In this document: one piece after another, positions 26,342 to 34,151 of the stretch
How the letters are laid out: every line of letters begins with the position of its first letter
Numbering within the stretch: the stretch's first letter is position 1
Assembly: GCF_009695545.1 (NCBI RefSeq)
Contig: NZ_VUNS01000024.1
Location: 1-64,000 of the forward strand
Direction: 5' to 3'
Origin: Victivallis lenta
GTDB lineage: Bacteria > Verrucomicrobiota > Lentisphaeria > Victivallales > Victivallaceae
DNA: 64,000 nt
Notes under the pieces: generated by a model
What the model saw: only the letters and a program-made list of their open reading frames with translations
The model's database searches: none
Told to the model about the DNA's origin: nothing
Position numbers and translations under genes: made by a program

Positions 26342-28681
26342 TTATCTGCCGATTTCTGCGGCATTGAATCCGTTATCCAGTGCGGCAATGGCCGGAAGCC
26401 ATTCGTCGCGGAACTTCCTGAAATCGTAGCGCGGCGTTCCGGTTACTTTGTGGTTGCCGCCACGCGTACCGTCGTCAAACTCCCATTCGATCAGCAAAAG
26501 CTGTTGGTCGGTCGCCAGACAGCGGATACGCGTCAGTTGCCGGATCTCGCCGGGCGCGGCGGTGAATTCGCCGGAGACCAGAACTTCTCCCTGATATGCT
26601 CGAATCGTATAAACACCGCGCCGCGTACGGTTTGAATCGTTGCACATGGTGATCGCCCAATGCCAGTCCGCCGCGTCGCCCGCCATGATGAGAAAGTCAT
26701 TCATGTGGCGTTTGCAATAGTAATACGAGAGTTTTTTGCCGTAATAGTAATCCACAACGGAATCGGAGAAGTGCGGCCAGCAGTCGATCAGATTCCAAAT
26801 CAACATGCCGGAGTATTTCCGGGAGGCGCGGGCGCGTTCCAGAAAATATTGGTTCGCCTCGGCCTGACAGATCTGACTTGCGAGCGCAAACGCTTCGAGC
26901 CCGTCCGGGATTTCTCCGAAAAATTCTGCGATCTGATCGGGAATGATCTGAATGCGGTAGTTGTAATCCATGTTCGGCATGAAGGGGTTGCACGCATGAT
27001 GATACCAGTCGTCGTTATCCCACGGCCAAAGTTTTTCCGCCGGAAGAAATTTCTTCAATGCGGAAACATTCGGACAGGCGTGATAGCCGGTTTCGCTGAC
27101 AAACGAAGTGGTCGCTTTGTAAAAATCGTTCTTGAAATATTCATGCGAGCCCCACAGATGCTGTTCCGGGGCCATGAGACTAGCATCGCGCACTCCGCTT
27201 TCGCGCCCCTTTTTCTGGCACTCCTCCGAAATATAGGGCGAACTCGGCAGATAGACTGCGCCGGGCGCATAGCGTTCGCACACCTGCGGCAGAATTTCGC
27301 GCGTCAGTTTGTTGTGCGCCGGATCACGGTAGCGGCTCCGCATGAAGTAGGTTGCAGAATCGCACTCGTTATCCCCTGCCCACAATGCGATGCAGGCGTG
27401 ATGTCGTCGGACACGCAGAATTTCGATCGCTTCATGTTCAGCTTCCTTCAGGAACGCATCGTCATCCGGGTAAAGCGCACAGCCGTACATGAAATCGTGC
27501 CAGATTAGAATCCCTTCGCGGTCACAGAAATCGTAGAACATCTCATCTTCGGGAATTCCACCGCCCCAGATGCGCAGCATATTCAGATTCGCCTCTTTCG
27601 CAAGTTTGAGAATCTGCGGCATCCGTTCGCGGTCACGGGAGTGTAGAGCGTCGCAGGGGACATGGTTCATCCCCCACGTGCGAATCGGCACGCCGTTGAC
27701 GATAAACTGGAAATCCGGTTCTGGATGATAGGTTGCAACCGGTTTGTATTCAAGTGCTATCGAGCGGATTCCATACATGAATTTCACACGATCGAGAACG
27801 TTTCCCGACGTTTCGTCGCGAATGGTGATCGATGCGTGATAGAGTTTCGGCTCGCCATAATGTTTCGGCCACCACAACACCGGATTTTCAACCCGGATGC
27901 AGAGCGCCTGCTGTGACGACCACGGTCTTTGCTGAACAAACCAGCGGGAATCGCCGCAGACCCCTTCAGTCTCAACGATCAATCCGGCGAAATCGTGACG
28001 ATCGGTTTCAAATTTGCAGAAGAAACGCAAATTCGCTTCGGATTCATTCGCATCACACATCACCGTTGCCCAGTCAACAATCCGGACCGGTTTCAGTTTC
28101 CGCAATGTCACATCACGGAAGATTCCGCCGAGCGGCAGACGCGGCGCGATATCCCATCCCCAAGAATGTGCCGGTTTGCGCATCCGGGTTTGCTCCAGTC
28201 CGAAAGGACAGATATTCACCGCCATCGGCACGAGCGGCTCACTGCGGAACACATTGATCGGCGAGGCGATATGCACCGAAATCGTATTGCACCCTTTTGT
28301 CAGAAATTTGCTGGGATCGAAAACCGCTGGGATCAATGCGTTATGACTATTTCCCACTTTTTCGCCGTTGATGAAAACAGTTCCGTAACAATCGATACCG
28401 GCGAGTTCGAGTTCAAAGTTTCCTTCGGCATCCTCCAGAGTAAATTCCCGTTCAAAGCACCACTCGAATCCCTCGTAGGCATGGTAGGCATTGGAATTTC
28501 TGCCGAAAAACGGTTCCGGCGTCATGCCGGCGCGGCAGAGTTCCAACTCAATGTTGCCGGGAACGGCGGCATCAGCAATCTGAATTGGCCCGTCATGAAA
28601 AATGCCGGGGGCACGGCCGATCACCTCGGGGCGACCGTAAAGCTTCCAACTGCCATTCAGTGAAATATTTTCTGAGAACAT
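26342..28681 (-). CDS. GH2 beta-mannosidase
   Basis: A 779-residue family 2 enzyme with the usual order: sugar-binding jelly roll (SLNGSWKLYG at the N-terminus, YGTVFINGEKVGNSHNA), immunoglobulin-like domain, then TIM barrel. WGMNHVPCD and MLRIWGGGIPEDEMFYDFCD are typical of beta-mannosidases. ALWAGDNECD carries the acid/base Glu (WNGNNE in many relatives), and FVSETGYH the nucleophile Glu. I chose ATG 28681 with AGAAAGG before it over TTG 28702. It has no signal peptide and would cleave terminal beta-mannose from imported oligosaccharides. It follows the regulator gene and precedes the acetylesterase by 14 bases. Confidence 0.9.
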   Translation of the reverse strand: MFSENISLNGSWKLYGRPEVIGRAPGIFHDGPIQIADAAVPGNIELELCRAGMTPEPFFGRNSNAYHAYEGFEWCFEREFTLEDAEGNFELELAGIDCYGTVFINGEKVGNSHNALIPAVFDPSKFLTKGCNTISVHIASPINVFRSEPLVPMAVNICPFGLEQTRMRKPAHSWGWDIAPRLPLGGIFRDVTLRKLKPVRIVDWATVMCDANESEANLRFFCKFETDRHDFAGLIVETEGVCGDSRWFVQQRPWSSQQALCIRVENPVLWWPKHYGEPKLYHASITIRDETSGNVLDRVKFMYGIRSIALEYKPVATYHPEPDFQFIVNGVPIRTWGMNHVPCDALHSRDRERMPQILKLAKEANLNMLRIWGGGIPEDEMFYDFCDREGILIWHDFMYGCALYPDDDAFLKEAEHEAIEILRVRRHHACIALWAGDNECDSATYFMRSRYRDPAHNKLTREILPQVCERYAPGAVYLPSSPYISEECQKKGRESGVRDASLMAPEQHLWGSHEYFKNDFYKATTSFVSETGYHACPNVSALKKFLPAEKLWPWDNDDWYHHACNPFMPNMDYNYRIQIIPDQIAEFFGEIPDGLEAFALASQICQAEANQYFLERARASRKYSGMLIWNLIDCWPHFSDSVVDYYYGKKLSYYYCKRHMNDFLIMAGDAADWHWAITMCNDSNRTRRGVYTIRAYQGEVLVSGEFTAAPGEIRQLTRIRCLATDQQLLLIEWEFDDGTRGGNHKVTGTPRYDFRKFRDEWLPAIAALDNGFNAAEIGR

Positions 28682-28708
28682 TATACAAACCTTTCTGTTC
28701 AATATCGA

Positions 28709-29746
28709 TTACTGCCAGTCTGGAGTACCTTTCTTCCGGTACTCTTTTGCTTTCCAGCGGGAGCCTTCGTTTTGCTGCATACGAAGGCACTCAAAACATT
28801 GTTTAGCCATTTCGAAGATCGGTTGAACAATATTGTATATATTGGACGCATATTTATGTTCCCGAGTGGAAATGGAGTAATATTGTCCCTTTCCGTCGAC
28901 GGCATGATGGATGCACTCCGCCTGAAATGCGTTGGCACAGAATATTGCGCACTCCGCCATATCCGGCAAATTTTGGAAAAATTCCCGGCACTGCTTCTCG
29001 GCTCCGTTTACAAGCATCTCCCTCCATGAAAGCGCAACAATTGAATATGGCAAATTTCGCTCTTGGCATAACTTCACAAAGAAATATTCGCGTTCCTTAC
29101 TAGTTTCAACTTCCAAGCCGCCAGTATTGACAAAAACAAATCGACGAGCGCCATTCACCAACGCTTTGTCGAATAACAACCGGATTGCATGTTCGTTATC
29201 CAAACAAACATAGTCAGCAATTTTACCCGGCATAACGTGGTCAAAGAACACAATATTGATCCCTAGAAGCCGCAACCGTCGGAAGGTTTCAAGATCAATA
29301 TTTTGGTCATACCCCCACACCACGAGATTGCGCACGCCCCCACAGACTAAATCAATCGCAACATTACTTTGGCTAACACTGTCGCTAAATGGCGGAGCAA
29401 GGACAATTAGTGCTTTTTCTCGTACCGCTTCCTGATTCAAACTATACAAGAATACACGAGAGAATTCATGTTCTACGGGTAGTACTGCTCCAAGCATTCG
29501 GATTGGATCGGTCGCGGCAGTCAGGCGCTCGTTCACGATCGTATTACATCGAATTTTACGTCGTAAAATCCCTTTTTGTTCCAAATTCGCATAAACTCGC
29601 CGCACCGTTACTCGACTGACTCCGAAACGCCGAACAGAATCAAATTCGCTTGGAAATACTCCTCCTGGCGGGTACACCCCATGCATGATCTCCCGCGTCA
29701 AGATATTTTCAATTTTCTCAGTCAAACTTTTTTTCATATATTTCAT
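28709..29746 (-). CDS. GntR-type regulator with LacI-like sensor, second copy
   Basis: A 345-residue regulator with the same layout as 3974-4924: an N-terminal GntR winged helix (TEKIENILTREIMHGVYPPG, then RRFGVSRVTVRRVYANLEQKG) and a LacI-like ligand-binding domain (conserved VVWGYDQNIDLETFRRLRLLG, matching VVWGIDRTLDFDLFLRLRILG in the other, followed in both by NxVFFD). The two are clearly paralogues. It is the first gene of the - strand run that includes beta-mannosidase and presumably regulates it. Its own promoter overlaps an inverted repeat, suggesting autoregulation. Confidence 0.85.
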   Translation of the reverse strand: MKYMKKSLTEKIENILTREIMHGVYPPGGVFPSEFDSVRRFGVSRVTVRRVYANLEQKGILRRKIRCNTIVNERLTAATDPIRMLGAVLPVEHEFSRVFLYSLNQEAVREKALIVLAPPFSDSVSQSNVAIDLVCGGVRNLVVWGYDQNIDLETFRRLRLLGINIVFFDHVMPGKIADYVCLDNEHAIRLLFDKALVNGARRFVFVNTGGLEVETSKEREYFFVKLCQERNLPYSIVALSWREMLVNGAEKQCREFFQNLPDMAECAIFCANAFQAECIHHAVDGKGQYYSISTREHKYASNIYNIVQPIFEMAKQCFECLRMQQNEGSRWKAKEYRKKGTPDWQ

Positions 29747-29786
29747 TTATCTTTTTAATGCTTTCGATCAGGAAATTCCCTAAAGT

Positions 29787-29858
29787 AGGAAATTTCCTCC
29801 TCTCATGAATTAATATTGTCTTGTATTATATTATGATACAAGGGAGGGCTGTTGTCAA
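29787..29858 (-). promoter_or_regulatory. Promoter and operator-like repeats of the second regulator gene
   Basis: On the - strand TTGACA (29853-29858) and CATAAT (29830-29835) are 17 bases apart, a near-consensus sigma-70 promoter. The -10 box sits inside an inverted repeat CTTGTAT-N9-ATACAAG (29820-29842), a likely regulator-binding site. Closer to the gene is a perfect palindrome AGGAAATTTCCT (29787-29798), with a similar CAGGAAATTCCC at about 29770. The TTGTATTAT half-site also occurs in the GRE promoter. Confidence 0.6.
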
Positions 29859-29896
29859 TAGTAATTCTACTTTTTTTTAAAAAAATATCTATCTTT

Positions 29897-30178
29897 TCAC
29901 GAAATACCGTCATCCCGAGCTTTCAGATCTTTGATGTATCCAGTTTCCATCGCTTCCGCCGGAAAGAGCCAGAAACAGTCCATGCCAGCCTGCAATACCA
30001 TGAGAGCCTTTGTCGAAGTCAGAAATTCCGGCATGGAGATCAAACCTGCCGCTCTGGTCGCCTGGATGACCTCGGGATCGGTATTCGGAGAGATGACAAA
30101 GGCACCTCCCGCCACAGCCGTCTCCCGCATCTGCTTCACGGTCAGTACCATACCCGCGCTGACCAACAATGTGCCCCC
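29897..30178 (-). pseudogene. KDPG-aldolase-like (eda) internal fragment
   Basis: About 90 residues match the middle of 2-keto-3-deoxy-6-phosphogluconate aldolases: VSAGMVLTVKQM (usually VGAGTVLT), AFVISPNTDPEVIQATRAAG, SMPEFLTSTKA and LFPAEAMETGYIKDLKA. The N-terminal third with the catalytic Glu/Arg and the C-terminal barrel end are missing, and the frame runs to a stop soon after YIKDLKA. No ribosome-binding site precedes a start. It is a gene remnant of a sugar-acid pathway at the left edge of the plasmid-like island, so the island or an earlier rearrangement may have removed the rest. Confidence 0.7.
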
Positions 30179-30410
30179 GGCGTGGCAGTGTGCTGTAGGC
30201 TTATTTATTTCTGCGAATTCATTCCATTTATCTCGGATTTTCCAGACGGGAAACCAGGTGTCCCTCCGTGATTATCACCGAGAAATCTTTGAATAGCACG
30301 AACGTGCTCCCGATTTGAATATTAATATGGAAATCAGATTTCCCGGTTACAGGATCACAATTTCTCATTCCGGGGGCTTATCCGCACATTGTAAGTACCT
30401 TGGCTTTACC

Positions 30411-30507
30411 GGGGAAATGTGTCTTTCAAAAATATTTCCCCCTAATCATGTCTCCTGTGGTTCTGCGCGTTCTGCGATTGAGCGCGCAGAACCAAAAGGA
30501 CAGGAGG
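30411..30507 (+). promoter_or_regulatory. Leader with two hairpins, the second covering the ribosome-binding site
   Basis: The 340 bases between the eda remnant and the first island gene hold no gene. GGGGAAAT (30411-30418) pairs with ATTTCCCC (30434-30441). CTCCTGT plus GGTTCTGCGCG (30452-30469) pairs with CGCGCAGAACC (30483-30493) and ACAGGAG (30500-30506), leaving only an AAAAGG bulge. The 3' strand contains the AGGAGG at 30502-30507 that serves ATG 30512. Folded RNA would hide the ribosome-binding site, so translation of the first gene is probably controlled by opening this stem. Confidence 0.65.
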
Positions 30508-30511
30508 TATC

Positions 30512-31051
30512 ATGAGAAGATCCGAGGTGTACGAAGCGATGAGCCGGGAACGGATTATTTTGTTCCCGACGCTCATACTCAAGCTCGACAGACTGCCGGA
30601 AAGCGATCTGATTGCCCGCTGGCGGGGAACGGTCGATCTGGCAATGGATTACTGCCCGGAGAATCGCCCGGGCTGGATGTCCAAAGTGTTCTGGACGCCC
30701 ACGGCATTGGAAACCGGCAGAGTGATTCTTGCCAAAGAGCAGGCTCATCGGGAACGTGTCCGGCTGCGCTTGCAAAAGCTGGCCCGCTTAAACAATCTCA
30801 AACTCCGAAAATGGGCTTCATGGCAACGGTGTGCAGACAAACGAAAGCTGATTGAAACCCACCTCGCAACTCAGGACCATGATCCATTCTACTGCCGCTG
30901 TATCCAGACACAATTCCTGAATTCCGGTGTCGATCTTGAAGCGCTGCCGGCCTCATATGTCACCCTCTGGTTATGGGAGGCGCTGCCGCCGCCGGAACAG
31001 TCCCTGCCGCTTCCCCGGCCGAAGGCAGCCGCCATACAGGAGGCTGTATGA
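30512..31051 (+). CDS. Unrecognised island protein
   Basis: A 179-residue protein I do not recognise. It is rich in Arg and Leu, with a mainly helical centre (LRKWASWQRCADKRKLIETH region), a Pro/Ala-rich C-terminus and no membrane segment or known motif. A strong AGGAGG precedes ATG 30512 but lies within a stem (see the leader entry). The next gene starts at the ATG overlapping its stop, so the two are translationally coupled. Confidence 0.7.
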   Translation: MRRSEVYEAMSRERIILFPTLILKLDRLPESDLIARWRGTVDLAMDYCPENRPGWMSKVFWTPTALETGRVILAKEQAHRERVRLRLQKLARLNNLKLRKWASWQRCADKRKLIETHLATQDHDPFYCRCIQTQFLNSGVDLEALPASYVTLWLWEALPPPEQSLPLPRPKAAAIQEAV

Positions 31052-31806
31052 AGAACGGACGCCGGACCATCGTCATGGCTCATGTCAATCTCAAGGCAGG
31101 CAGAATCGAATTCCTGATAAAAAAACAGCTCATCCTTCCCGGCAGGAGGCAGCCTCCTGAATTCATATCATTCAGTTCCGAGGAACGCCGGACCATTGGT
31201 ATGGATTCCATTGAATACTGCCTCAACTACTATGATGATGACGTTGCCTATATCTGGCCGACCTACTTCGCCCACATTGCTTCAATCCGGCAGCCGGAAG
31301 AGATTCTGAAACAAATCCTGATCAATGAATTGAGCTGCCGTGTGGAGATCGAATTGACACGAACACTGGAAACCCTGTGCATCTGTGATTTGAGAGAGCA
31401 ATTGATCGGCAAGAACCGGAACATTTTTGAGCAGGTGGAGGAGCAGGAGAATCATGAGGTCGATTTCTTCAAGGGAGTACGATATGAATCCGTTTATCTC
31501 TTCATGCTGCCGCAGGAAGCGAAGATGCAGTTATGCAGGTTGGAACACCCGCACCTGCCGGCCAACCGGAACATGGTTCAGTTGCGGTTCGACCGGTCAC
31601 TGCCGAAAGTCCGAAGCGTGGTTCCCGACAACAGAACTTCTCCGGAGGTTCATTTTATCAGTTCAATTTCACTTCACGGTCAGCCGCTGATCTTTTACTT
31701 CTTCGATGAGATTCTGGCTGACAACGGCAAGCGGCAGATAAAATACCTGGATCAGTACCAATGGCTGCGGCAGATTTATCATGCCATACGGACAAACTGC
31801 CAATGA
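31048..31806 (+). CDS. Unrecognised island protein, coupled to the preceding gene
   Basis: A 252-residue protein with no family I can name. The start ATG 31048 overlaps the upstream TGA and follows AGGAGG by 4 bases. The sequence is a soluble alpha/beta mix with an acidic stretch (NIFEQVEEQENHEVDF) near residue 140 and a hydrophobic C-terminal part (SISLHGQPLIFYFFDEIL) that is too polar overall for a membrane anchor. An AAAAGTG/CACTTTT stem follows the stop and may end transcription. Its size and position could fit the missing PRTRC-A gene, but no JAB motif (ExnHSHP...SxxD) is present, so I reject that. Confidence 0.68.
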   Translation: MKNGRRTIVMAHVNLKAGRIEFLIKKQLILPGRRQPPEFISFSSEERRTIGMDSIEYCLNYYDDDVAYIWPTYFAHIASIRQPEEILKQILINELSCRVEIELTRTLETLCICDLREQLIGKNRNIFEQVEEQENHEVDFFKGVRYESVYLFMLPQEAKMQLCRLEHPHLPANRNMVQLRFDRSLPKVRSVVPDNRTSPEVHFISSISLHGQPLIFYFFDEILADNGKRQIKYLDQYQWLRQIYHAIRTNCQ

Positions 31807-31853
31807 AAATACGAAAAGTGTTTTATCACTTTTACCTGCTCAAGTCTGAAAAA

Positions 31854-31895
31854 GAAAAATCATCTCGGAAGTTTCATTCCGAATCTTGATTTTTC
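31854..31895 (+). promoter_or_regulatory. Intergenic hairpin upstream of the 81-residue gene
   Basis: GAAAAATCA (31854-31862) pairs with TGATTTTTC (31887-31895), and the inner TCGGAA (31865-31870) pairs with TTCCGA (31877-31882). It lies 45 bases before ATG 31940 and belongs to the series of hairpins found before gene blocks of this island. Confidence 0.5.
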
Positions 31896-31939
31896 AGCAA
31901 TGAAGAATCATATTTTACGCCGAACAAGAGGAAAAAGAA

Positions 31940-32185
31940 ATGCTGTCAGCAATTACCAAACCAACGGAACTTATCGTCGATATTCAATTGGAACAACGCA
32001 AAAATCCTGACGGAACCATTCAGATTTTCTACCGCAAATCGGACGGTGTGCTGTACGCCGTCAACGGTTCAGCGGCAAAATTACAGGATGGAGAAGCAAT
32101 CGTAATCTGCAGCGAGTCCGCCCAGATCGCCGCTGCAGACATTACGGCGGAAGCATTTGCCCGCCTCAAGCGAATATCCGCGTAA
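31940..32185 (+). CDS. Small unrecognised protein
   Basis: An 81-residue soluble protein. A GAGGAAAAAG ribosome-binding site precedes the ATG. The sequence predicts a small beta-rich domain (ELIVDIQLEQRKNPDGTIQI, then VLYAVNGSAAKL) followed by a helix at the C-terminus (ITAEAFARLKRI). No homologue recognised. It is separated by about 90 bases from the DUF3990 cassette that follows. Confidence 0.6.
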   Translation: MLSAITKPTELIVDIQLEQRKNPDGTIQIFYRKSDGVLYAVNGSAAKLQDGEAIVICSESAQIAAADITAEAFARLKRISA

Positions 32186-32272
32186 TTCGGGCCGGTATCA
32201 TTTGTAAATATAATTGCAAATGTTATATTGAAGTACCAAAGTTTGCGATATATGGGAAAACAGGTTGCGACA

Positions 32273-32728
32273 ATGATTGTCTATCACGGTGGTTACAGTG
32301 AAATCCGGACTCCGGAAGTCAAACCAAGTCGAAATAATAAAGATTTCGGACCGGGTTTTTACTGTACGAAACTATTGCCTCAAGCAGAGCGTTGGTCAAG
32401 ACGTTTCGATACTCCGGTCGTCAACATCTACGAATACACTCCGAATCTCCAACTGGATATCCTTGCTTTCGACCAGATGACGGAAGAATGGCTGGATTTC
32501 ATCGTGGCCTGCCGAAACGGCAAACCGCATCCGCATGATATTGTGATTGGGGCAATGGCCAATGACCAGATCTGGAACTATGTGGCGGATTTCATCAGCG
32601 GTATTCTGACACGCGAACAATTCTGGATTCTGGCAAAATTCAAGCATCCGACTCATCAGATCGCTTTCTGTTCAGAAAAGGCCTTGAGCTGTTTGAGCTT
32701 TCAAAGCAGTCAGGAGATTGCCAAATGA
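32273..32728 (+). CDS. DUF3990 (ADP-ribosyltransferase-fold) toxin-like protein, cassette A
   Basis: A 151-residue DUF3990 protein. The family signature is clear: MIVYHGG at the N-terminus, KDFGPGFYCTKLLPQAERW about residue 24, VNIYEYTP, and WLDFIVACRNGKPHPHDIVIGAMANDQIW. DUF3990 belongs to the ADP-ribosyltransferase clan, and the conserved YHGG, DFGxGFY and ANDQ blocks resemble the active-site strands of that fold. A toxin or modifying enzyme is therefore likely, though family activity is not established here. I chose ATG 32273 because YHGG must be near the start; ATG 32252 is an alternative. The partner gene overlaps its stop (ATGA). Confidence 0.8.
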   Translation: MIVYHGGYSEIRTPEVKPSRNNKDFGPGFYCTKLLPQAERWSRRFDTPVVNIYEYTPNLQLDILAFDQMTEEWLDFIVACRNGKPHPHDIVIGAMANDQIWNYVADFISGILTREQFWILAKFKHPTHQIAFCSEKALSCLSFQSSQEIAK

Positions 32729-33186
32729 CCGGACGTGAAGATCAGCGGGAAAACGATCTGTTTTTCGTATGTTCTCTGCTCGAATATATCGGACGTAAAA
32801 CCAGAAACCACCGACGTGTCGTAGTCAACGCTCTCGGAATTGAAAAAATACGGCACCTGCTGGAGCTAGCCGATATTTATCATAATGAGAATATGGATAA
32901 ACTATTGGATGAGCTGGTGGAAAAGTGCCACATTCAGCCGGGAACATTCGACAATGTCGCAATGTGCCGCTATTCGTTGCCATCCCACTTCGATATCGGC
33001 AAAGTTTACAAACGTCTGATTGCTGCGGTAGCCCGGGAAAAAGGCATTGATTTTGCAGATGCCTTGGTCGAGGTTTATAATTCGTGGATCGCCGATAAGC
33101 TGGATGACTACAACAGCAGCATGTTTTTTGAAAACCCGGATTATATTTTCCAATCCTATCTGGCTGGGCAGCCGCTGATCTTCTGA
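32725..33186 (+). CDS. DUF3990 partner protein (probable antitoxin/adaptor), cassette A
   Basis: A 153-residue helical protein starting at the ATGA that overlaps the DUF3990 stop. It matches, from memory, a conserved companion of DUF3990: an N-terminal part with FFVCSLLEYIGRKTRNHRR and ELADIYHNENMDKLLDELVE, and a C-terminal part with ADALVEVYNSWIADKLDDYN followed by SSMFFENPDYIFQSYL. The last part parallels the FYRSSLYKQLEREETKVW region of the cassette B third gene, suggesting a shared partner module. A neutralising role is inferred from co-translation only. It converges with cassette B 66 bases downstream. Confidence 0.72.
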   Translation: MTGREDQRENDLFFVCSLLEYIGRKTRNHRRVVVNALGIEKIRHLLELADIYHNENMDKLLDELVEKCHIQPGTFDNVAMCRYSLPSHFDIGKVYKRLIAAVAREKGIDFADALVEVYNSWIADKLDDYNSSMFFENPDYIFQSYLAGQPLIF

Positions 33187-33252
33187 TCCGAATAATTTGC
33201 TTTTGCAAAAGCTGAAACTTCCAATCAAGCAGTTTGTCCAAACGGGGGGAAA

Positions 33253-33666
33253 TTAATCTATTTTTCTGCTTTCGTTCTTCCTGCGTACTTTCACGAATTT
33301 CCAAACATTCGACGGTGATGTTTCGATGCCTTGTCTGTGCAACTCCTCGGCAATCGCTCTGGCACTCATGTGTTGCTCATTCCAGGCTTTCAGTATCCAC
33401 TTTTCATGCGCCGCCAGCTTGCTGTGTCCAGGACCATTCCGTTTATGGCGGGAAAGCCTGTGAAATCCCAGTTCGTAAAGCTGCGCCGGGCTGTAATGCC
33501 AGACTTTGGTTTCCTCTCTTTCCAGTTGCTTATACAGGGAAGAACGATAAAACAGGAGCAACGCCTCTTTCAACGGCATTCCGGTATTCTTTGAAATCAG
33601 ACCGGCAACTCCCGCCGCTTTCCCGGGAATCAGCAAGCGCAAATTCTGCTGGTTTATTTCCTGCAT
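33253..33666 (-). CDS. DUF3990-cassette third protein fused to an HTH domain, cassette B
   Basis: A 137-residue two-part protein. Residues 1-70 (PGKAAGVAGLISKNTGMPLK, then EALLLFYRSSLYKQLEREET and VWHYSPAQLYELG) match a small protein usually found alone beside DUF3990/DUF3791. Residues 78-130 (HSKLAAHEKWILKAWNEQHM, then ARAIAEELHRQG and VWKFVKVRRKN) look like a helix-turn-helix DNA-binding domain. That domain closely resembles the N-terminus of the island protein at 60505 (QSKLTPYRNEILKAWF...). The fusion suggests an antitoxin that also represses. It overlaps the DUF3990 gene by 13 bases and is last in its operon. Confidence 0.72.
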   Translation of the reverse strand: MQEINQQNLRLLIPGKAAGVAGLISKNTGMPLKEALLLFYRSSLYKQLEREETKVWHYSPAQLYELGFHRLSRHKRNGPGHSKLAAHEKWILKAWNEQHMSARAIAEELHRQGIETSPSNVWKFVKVRRKNESRKID

Positions 33667-34151
33667 CGAATCACCTCGCTGCCCGTAAAATTCAAAATCA
33701 AAAGAGACTTTTCCGTATGAAACAAAGTCTGATCGACCAACCGGCGCACTTTCAGCCGTTCCAATAATTCCGCTTTCGAGATCAGGTCATTTTCATACAG
33801 AGCAAAACTGGCGTACACCTGATCGTTCGCAACCGGCCCCGCAACAATATCATAATCATGGCAAAAATCCGGTTGCCGCCGATTCTTCAAAACAAAATCA
33901 ACCCATTCTTCATCCGCAGCTTTGAATGTCCGAACTCGGAGAAAGTCATTGTGCAGAAAATCATCCGGCACATCGTAGATCGAAAGACAGCCTTCGGCCA
34001 CATTTTGCCGGGCAGCTTTGCTTTGGACAAAACGCCGGGCCTGCTCTTCGCTTGAGGTTGTGTAAAACCCGATGCCGAAATCTCCGATCCTGTCGGCCGA
34101 TAAAATTTTCGGCTCCTTGACCGGAATGAGGCCGCCGTGGAATAATTTCAT
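33654..34151 (-). CDS. DUF3990 (ADP-ribosyltransferase-fold) toxin-like protein, cassette B
   Basis: A 165-residue DUF3990 protein, the second in the island. MKLFHGG at the N-terminus, DFGIGFYTTSSEEQARRF, SIYDVPDD, and DEEWVDFVLKNRRQPDFCHD followed by YDIVAGPVANDQVY show the same blocks as cassette A, but overall identity is low, so the two are not recent duplicates. The start overlaps the DUF3791 stop (ATGA). Transcription runs toward cassette A, tail to tail. Confidence 0.82.
   Translation of the reverse strand: MKLFHGGLIPVKEPKILSADRIGDFGIGFYTTSSEEQARRFVQSKAARQNVAEGCLSIYDVPDDFLHNDFLRVRTFKAADEEWVDFVLKNRRQPDFCHDYDIVAGPVANDQVYASFALYENDLISKAELLERLKVRRLVDQTLFHTEKSLLILNFTGSEVIRCRK

Noticed and set aside
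30411-30506. CRISPR-like repeat array suggested by recurring hairpin cores
   Set aside because: Hairpins are kilobases apart, have different arms and contain no regular spacers.
31048-31806. Candidate for the missing PRTRC protein A (JAB peptidase)
   Set aside because: No JAB metal motif (Glu plus His-x-His plus Asp) can be found in the sequence, and it is not placed between B and ThiF.
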